A stretch of DNA of 64,000 nt. Origin: Candolleomyces eurysporus (taxonomy: Eukaryota > Basidiomycota > Agaricomycetes > Agaricales > Psathyrellaceae). The notes beneath the pieces are model-generated. The model made no database searches, was not told where the DNA came from, and was given only the letters and a program-made list of their open reading frames with translations. The stretch is taken from positions 124,001 through 188,000 of the forward strand of contig JANBPK010000739.1 in the NCBI GenBank assembly GCA_027579435.1. Direction: 5' to 3'. The position numbers and the translations under genes are program-made. Shown here piece after piece: positions 58,900 through 64,000 of this stretch; the stretch's first letter is position 1, and every line of letters starts with the position of its first letter.

Positions 58900-59282
58900 T
58901 GTGGATCACGTCGGCGAGTATGAGTGAGTGGCTTTGGTTAGAACCGACGAAGAGATTAATAGACGCTCTATGGAATCCTCCAGAATCTTCGCCTTTATAT
59001 GCCCCTTACGTAATCCTATCAGCCTCGTGCACTTGGTCTCGCGCCGGTCGACCGACCCTTGACGCAACACGACGACGACGAGGGAATTGTGCTGGGCGAT
59101 GTGGTCTGTATTTTCTGCTATCCTGGTATACAGCAACTGACCACCCCCATAGGTGTACTCGGTGGTATCTGCCGCTGTTGCTGCTGCCATTGCCAACAGC
59201 GCCCCCCTACTTTTTGCTTCTGTTCCTATTGTCTTTGACACTTCACGCCAAACCATGGTGAGCTCAACCAGCATTCAAGGCT
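58900..59282. other. Region between p23 and the 59283 frame, probable unresolved 5' exons
   Basis: 383 bases. On the plus strand, about 59150-59240 codes an Ala/Val-rich hydrophobic stretch (VVSAAVAAAIANSAPLLFAS) followed by VFDTSRQTM, which could be the N-terminus of the next gene. I could not link it to that frame with clean splice sites. Confidence 0.4.
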
Positions 59283-59927
59283 ATGTGTATATTTACTGAA
59301 ACGCCCGGTAGCTTCTACTGCATAGTACTGTTGACGACCCTCTTCATCTCTTCATGTTACTGGCAACCATTTCCCCTGGACACGCCTCTCTCCACACCCT
59401 GGGCTGAAAACATCACAACCTTCGCAGAAGCTCTGAACGCCACCCTGTCTTCGAATTATACCGGTACAATCCCCACCGTTATCCGTGCTGTCGATAGATG
59501 TTGGTGTGATCTGTCTTCGGGGGGATTCTTCGTTCCCTTCAACGTTTCTAATTGGGAGCGGGCAAGTGTGCTTCGATTGAAAGACGAGCTGGAAAGAAAG
59601 CAGCAACAAGCAGATTCGGCCGAAATCCTCGATACACTCAACGGAACATTGTCCACATCATCCCCTCCCGAATTGGACACCTCAAGCGTCAGCCCTACCA
59701 CTGAGCGCTTCACATTCCGTCTTCCCCAACTAAGTTTGTCCTCGATTCGTAGTCTTGTGAAGCGACGGCATTCCAGTGAGGCCTCACCCTCTAGCACGCC
59801 ATCCTCTACCTCTTCGCAACCCGAGGGCAAGACTTCAGCGGACACTCCTCCAACATCGTCCCGGCAGCTAGATTTGCGCCCTTATGGCATTAACCTGGTA
59901 ATTGATTACGACTGGTCGCATTCATGA
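59283..59927 (+). CDS. Uncharacterised, probably membrane or secreted protein (5' end unresolved)
   Basis: The frame from ATG 59283 codes a hydrophobic stretch (FYCIVLLTTLFISSCYW), then WAENITTFAEALNATLSSNY with N-glycosylation sites, DRCWCDLSSGGFFVPFNVSN WERASVLRLKDELE, and a Ser/Thr/Pro-rich region with RFTFRLPQLSLSSIRSLVKR. It ends LDLRPYGINLVIDYDWSHS. The CWCD and FFxPFNVSxWE stretch looks conserved and ordered, and I believe similar orphan proteins occur in other basidiomycetes. A hydrophobic coding stretch upstream (59150-59240) probably belongs to it, which would make the true start earlier. No function can be given. Confidence 0.55.
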   Translation: MCIFTETPGSFYCIVLLTTLFISSCYWQPFPLDTPLSTPWAENITTFAEALNATLSSNYTGTIPTVIRAVDRCWCDLSSGGFFVPFNVSNWERASVLRLKDELERKQQQADSAEILDTLNGTLSTSSPPELDTSSVSPTTERFTFRLPQLSLSSIRSLVKRRHSSEASPSSTPSSTSSQPEGKTSADTPPTSSRQLDLRPYGINLVIDYDWSHS

Positions 59928-60155
59928 CACGAACATCTGTAGCAATATCCATTTACTTAGTGTACAATAAATTTGGACTAGCGTGCCGTTTCCAATGTGG
60001 ATGATGATGTCAACGCGTCGTGAGAAACAGGCATTGAAGCCGGAAGAGACGAAATCCAGGCTTGCTCTCCACCTGAACAGCCCAAAAACCGACTGCAAAC
60101 CCCTCCTTCCCTGCACCAGCCATCGCGGCGGGCACAGAGGCTTCAACTCTCCACC

Positions 60156-62654
60156 ATGGCCTCAGACCACCGACACCGAGCTTCCAAGGACAGTCGCTCA
60201 ACGTCTCGGACAGCGCAGAGCAAGCCAGGTGTTGAATCAACGACACCGTCAACCGGCCTCAGTAAATTGGAGCTCGTCCAGCAGGCCATATTTTCGCCAT
60301 TCAACCACAAGAAGACGGATTCTACGCGTATACTCTCAGACTGTAAGCTCCCTCCTCTCCCACTTTTTCCTTTCTGACCGTCAACGACTCTTCGTAGTGG
60401 CCCCGGCGATCATGACTCCACGCATGATGAACTCTGCTGCAACCGTGTCTTCTCGGCCCAGGAACTCGATTGCTAACACCAGGGAATCTCGCTCTGCCAT
60501 GGACTTCGCGACTATTGGTAGAGCTCCTTTCCGACTCGGTCTGGGCTCTCGAAGGATCACTGCGGGTGACCTCCAAATTGTAGAGGCTACGGAGGAGCTC
60601 CTCCAGGCTGAGGTTCCAGAGCCAGAGGGTGTAGCGGCTGACGTTAGCTTGCTGCGAGGGTTTAATGCAACAATACCAAGCTCAGATCAAAGCCGGACGC
60701 GGAGACGGCAAATGCGGAATGTCGATACGCCAAAGTTGGGGCTGAAGAAATTGGGCATGTCTGCAAGGGGTCTGTTGACGGAAGAAGAAGAGCATGACGG
60801 CCAGAGCGTTGCAAGTGAAGAGGATCTTGTCGTCATACCCTCCCAGAAGAAGAAGCGAGGCCGGGAGAGTTTGAGCGCGGCGAAACGCTTGGGGAAGGAA
60901 GAGCTTACCCGTCAGGTTTCTGAGATCATGAGAGACAAAGAGAATCTTCATGTTCGAAGGGTATGCTTTCTCTAATCCTATATTTAACCTGTCTCATTCC
61001 GTCTTTCCAGAGCCTCGTGAACAGCGAAATAGCAGAAATCACCGACAAGATTCGAGCTCTAGACGTTGCCAGGGTCAAACTGGAGAAAGATTTGCTAAGG
61101 CTACAAGAGGATGAGCTGGAGCTGGAAGACGAGCGTGAGATCCCAGTTTCCTGCATCTTTCTTTTCTAGAATCTTACCCTTTATATGATAGTTGAAGGTG
61201 TTAAAGAGCGGATGCGATATGAAGAGTCGACTAGCAATCAGAAACCGGATGCACAAACCCTTCACCTCCCTCCCAGCTCGCGAAGACGGAAAGGGCCCGC
61301 ATTCTTACCATCAGAGCATGATGAACTGCCTCCAGGTGTCGCATTTATGGTTCGTCCATGCACATTTTACTCATAGAATCTCATCTTTGACGACGATCTA
61401 GACTTTGGACAGTCACACAACACCAATAACTGCGCTTGACATCTCAGAGCCGTATGGGACGCTGGTCAGCGCGTCCGAAGAGGATGCTCAACCTCGAGTT
61501 TGGGATCTGCTGACAGGGACTGAGATAGGGAGGTTGCGGGGACATATTGGAGCTGTCAAGTGTCTCCAAATAGAGGACAATGTGTGCTTGACGGGAGGGG
61601 AGGACGGAAATGTTCGTCTGTGGGATCTTCGAAAGGTAGACGAAGATGATGGATGGGGCTCAAGGGAGCCAGACCGAATGCCCGATGTCATTGAGGAAGA
61701 GGACGAAAACGCGGATGATGGAGAGCTTCTCGAAAAGCCAAGTGGAATTCGAAGTAGGACGAACAGTACTGTGTCCAAAGACGGGCCTTGTGCAAGGGTC
61801 CTTGAAGGCCATAGTCGCGCTGTAACTGCTCTATACTTCGAGGACGACTGCTTGGTGGGTCTTTTCAATGTCTCTTCGTCCGAGTTATCATTCATCGCCG
61901 TTTATCGACCAGGTTACTGGTGCTTCCGATAAGACTCTGCGACAGTGGGATCTTACTACTGGGCAATGTGTGATGACTATGGATATTTTGTGGGCCATGT
62001 CACATTCGTCAAATTCCTCTTCGTCGACGTCTGGATTCGATCCATACAGCTCCTTCAGCATGCCTAACCCTGCTGCATCTCATGCTTGGGATACTTATGA
62101 TGATTTCGTCGGCGGCGTTCAATTCTGGGGTTATGGTCTTGTCAGCGGTAGCGGAGATGGCGCCGTCAGAATGTGGGATAGTAAGTTCTTGTCTTTTATC
62201 CCTCTGCTCTGTCATCTGAGATGTTTCTAGTGCGTACTGGACAAGCGCATCGGACGTTGTTGGGTCACACTGGTCCCATAACGTGCCTACAGTTCGATGA
62301 AATGCACATCGCAACGGGCAGTTTGGATAAGACGATGAGACACTGGGATCTTCGAACAGGCGGCGTGGTAGAAACTATGCAATTCGAAAATCCTGTCACC
62401 AGTCTCCAGTTTGATACACGGAAAATCGTTGCGGCTACTGGCGAAAATGGCGTTAAGGTACAGTCAACTCTCACTGCCATCCCTTGACCCTCATCGTGCT
62501 GATTCACCGTCCATAGATCTATAATCGTACTACTGGACAGCAGTCAACTCTATTAACCAATGGACACACAAGACCTGTAGAAAAGCTACGGTACATGGAC
62601 CGCTATTTAGTTACCGGGGGACGGGACGCTACAGTTAAAGTATGGTCGCTATAA
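60156..62654 (+). CDS. MDV1: Mitochondrial division protein MDV1
   Basis: WD40 adaptor that links Fis1 on the mitochondrial outer membrane to the dynamin Dnm1 in fission. Start [20 protein letters not shown], then [19 protein letters not shown] and [14 protein letters not shown]. Next comes a coiled coil (about 61010-61140: [39 protein letters not shown]), then seven WD repeats including [85 protein letters not shown] and finally [16 protein letters not shown]. An acidic insertion lies between repeats 2 and 3 ([11 protein letters not shown]). Short introns separate most repeats. The order (N-terminal extension, coiled coil, propeller) is that of Mdv1/Caf4. Confidence 0.92.
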
Positions 62655-62880
62655 TGGAACATTAATGTCGCTTTCTGGTTTTCTTGCGTCGCCCGTGCTC
62701 TGGTTAGCTGGGGGCCATTCATTATCCACCACGCTAGCTCACTATTATTGAACGATGAACAACCAACTATTATGCCTTAAAATCCGTTATTGTACATCTG
62801 CAAGAGTATCCAAATGAAAGCAACACGATACATTTTTAGACAAGCATGTCCATGTCCATGATAGATAATCACCTAGTATT

Positions 62881-64000
62881 CTAGACCAGCCCCAGCACGA
62901 CCGTTGCACGCAAGCTGCTGATTGGTGTCCTATTCTCAGCTGAAGTAGCATTTTCCCCAACTTCCATGTATTCTTCCGTCCTGAGTGAGCTTGTCTTCCA
63001 TCCCCAGCTTTGGCCTACAGCGAATAGATCAGGTGCACTTGTGAAACGCATTTGCGAAGAGCCCGTGGCGCTGGCACAGGATATCATGAAGTATGCCGAT
63101 ATCGATGAGCGCGAGTCGCGGTACGGCTGCTGTGGGGCGATAGGACTAGTGGTATATGGTATGTTGATGGTGCTCGAGGGGCTCATGGAGGTGGTTGGAG
63201 CAGAACTGGGCGATGCGGCACCAGGAGTAGAAGACGGAGAGGTGGAGTTGGTCAACATCATAGTGCGAGAAGTGAACGTTGGAGACCCGACAAAGGTCGA
63301 TCGCGTAGGGGAGGTGGACGGAAGTGAAGGATAGGATATGCCACGGCCAATAGCTGGACGATCGACGGGTAAAGATGATTCGCTGGTTTTTTCACTTGAA
63401 TGTCGTCCAGTGATCAAAGGTGAAGGTGCGCTTGTCGGGGGAATGCTCTCAGCCGTTGACTGGCGATACAGGTAGATTCCAAGTTGCGTTTGACCCTTCT
63501 TCTTGACGACTTGAAGGTATACATTGAATAGGCTCCCTGCGTACCAGACGGTTTGACTGTGAAGTCGCGATTTCTCCTTGAGGGCGTCGATATCCCAGAA
63601 TTCAACAGCAAAACGGCAAGGGGGGAAGGAAGTCCAACGCCTTTTTCCACCTCGATCGCTAGAGCCACATTCTAAAGCATTATATCGTTCTCTCTTAAGA
63701 CCAAAGAACGTTTCCTCTGTCGAGCATATCTCCGCATCTTTGTCCGTGGCTACTTTTCGAGTTCCGGACCGGTTCGAGCTCTGGCGAGCAGACGCAGCGC
63801 AAGGCGAGTGGGAAAACGTGAATAGGTCCTCCATGGAGATGGGGTTGCTGGTTGCGGTGCCATTTCCTTCCTCTCCGTTGTCGCCCATGCGCCATGACGA
63901 GTCCCCGGGGACAGGATAATAAAAATTCTGCTCCGGGTTCGGAGCTGTATCCTTTGTTGTAGGAGTCGCCTTGAGTTCACTAGTCGGAAATGAGAAGCCA
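62881..64000 (-). CDS. Uncharacterised fungal protein (5' partial)
   Basis: The open frame runs into the right edge without a stop: upstream of the first Met in the frame (63888) it continues NPEQNFYYPVPGDSSWR and further to the end, so the true start lies outside. The ordered part is PCRFAVEFWDIDALKEKSRL HSQTVWYAGSLFNVYLQVVK KKGQTQLGIYLYRQS, followed by a long Ser/Pro/Thr-rich tail, then YFMISCASATGSSQMRFTSA PDLFAVGQSWGWKTSSLRTE EY and a short C-terminus (SSLRATVVLGLV). The sequence FAVEFW...YAGS-FNVY...QLG-YL-RQS looks like a MATH-like beta sandwich seen in many agaricomycete orphan proteins, and the last part (GWKTSSL) fits its second half. Function unknown. Confidence 0.75.
   Translation of the reverse strand, partial: GFSFPTSELKATPTTKDTAPNPEQNFYYPVPGDSSWRMGDNGEEGNGTATSNPISMEDLFTFSHSPCAASARQSSNRSGTRKVATDKDAEICSTEETFFGLKRERYNALECGSSDRGGKRRWTSFPPCRFAVEFWDIDALKEKSRLHSQTVWYAGSLFNVYLQVVKKKGQTQLGIYLYRQSTAESIPPTSAPSPLITGRHSSEKTSESSLPVDRPAIGRGISYPSLPSTSPTRSTFVGSPTFTSRTMMLTNSTSPSSTPGAASPSSAPTTSMSPSSTINIPYTTSPIAPQQPYRDSRSSISAYFMISCASATGSSQMRFTSAPDLFAVGQSWGWKTSSLRTEEYMEVGENATSAENRTPISSLRATVVLGLV

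Noticed and set aside
1..64000. CRISPR arrays, prokaryotic operons, rRNA or clear tRNA genes, transposons
   Set aside because: I looked for regular spaced repeats, ribosome-binding sites, tRNA B boxes and transposase or reverse-transcriptase motifs and found none I could support; the only large repeat is the VIT/VWA tandem duplication.

Overview
The window looks like nuclear DNA of a mushroom-forming basidiomycete (Agaricomycetes); I cannot name the species. Genes are dense, on both strands, and mostly cut by many introns of about 50 bases with GT-AG ends. The proteins (dicarboxylate carrier, SUB2, PHO85, UTP5, SmE, PEX10, MGR2, MDV1, homoserine kinase, p23, a group X hybrid histidine kinase) are fungal, and several orphan proteins have a basidiomycete character. 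Because introns are so frequent, most genes appear in six-frame translation only as fragments. I rebuilt them by matching splice sites to conserved protein families.

Layout. 1-474: 3' end of a secreted glycoside hydrolase with a CBM35-like domain. 686-2163 (-): mitochondrial dicarboxylate carrier. 2197-8796: a tandem duplication of about 3.3 kb, each unit carrying a promoter and a full VIT/von Willebrand A gene. 8963-10999: SUB2. 11268-21143: a very intron-rich hybrid histidine kinase. 21818-23259 (-): PHO85. 23509-25998: UTP5. 26097-27726 (-): Fpg-type DNA glycosylase. 28043-30174: MFS transporter. 30682-35486: two disordered orphan genes around a gene-poor stretch. 35695-36157 (-): mitoribosomal mL43. 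36279-38474: a possible BRD7/9-related chromatin subunit. 38633-39803: homoserine kinase. 39935-51227 (-): the motor half of cytoplasmic dynein heavy chain. 51443-51915: SmE. 51993-53236 (-): PEX10. 53376-53964: MGR2/ROMO1. 54384-55487: HAD phosphatase. 56204-57777: secreted CBM19-like protein. 58019-58899 (-): p23. 59283-59927: orphan membrane or secreted protein. 60156-62654: MDV1. 62881-64000 (-): partial orphan gene.

There is no gene cluster with a single task. Several genes serve mitochondria (dicarboxylate carrier, mL43, MGR2, MDV1) and many are housekeeping genes. Head-to-head pairs share short promoters: mL43/36279 gene (121 bp), PEX10/MGR2 (139 bp), dynein/SmE (215 bp), PHO85/UTP5 (249 bp).

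Points that stand out. (1) The dynein heavy chain starts inside the stem and is bounded upstream by SmE, so the dimerising tail must be encoded elsewhere; this is the split dhc1/dhc2 state reported for agaricomycetes. (2) Microexons: 4 nt in MGR2, and consecutive 8 and 15 nt exons in the dicarboxylate carrier. (3) A recent tandem duplication with patchy identity. (4) All 13 Ns sit beside homopolymers, and the six in coding sequence are all surplus bases, so the apparent frameshifts there are sequencing artefacts. A further one-base A-run error probably breaks UTP5.
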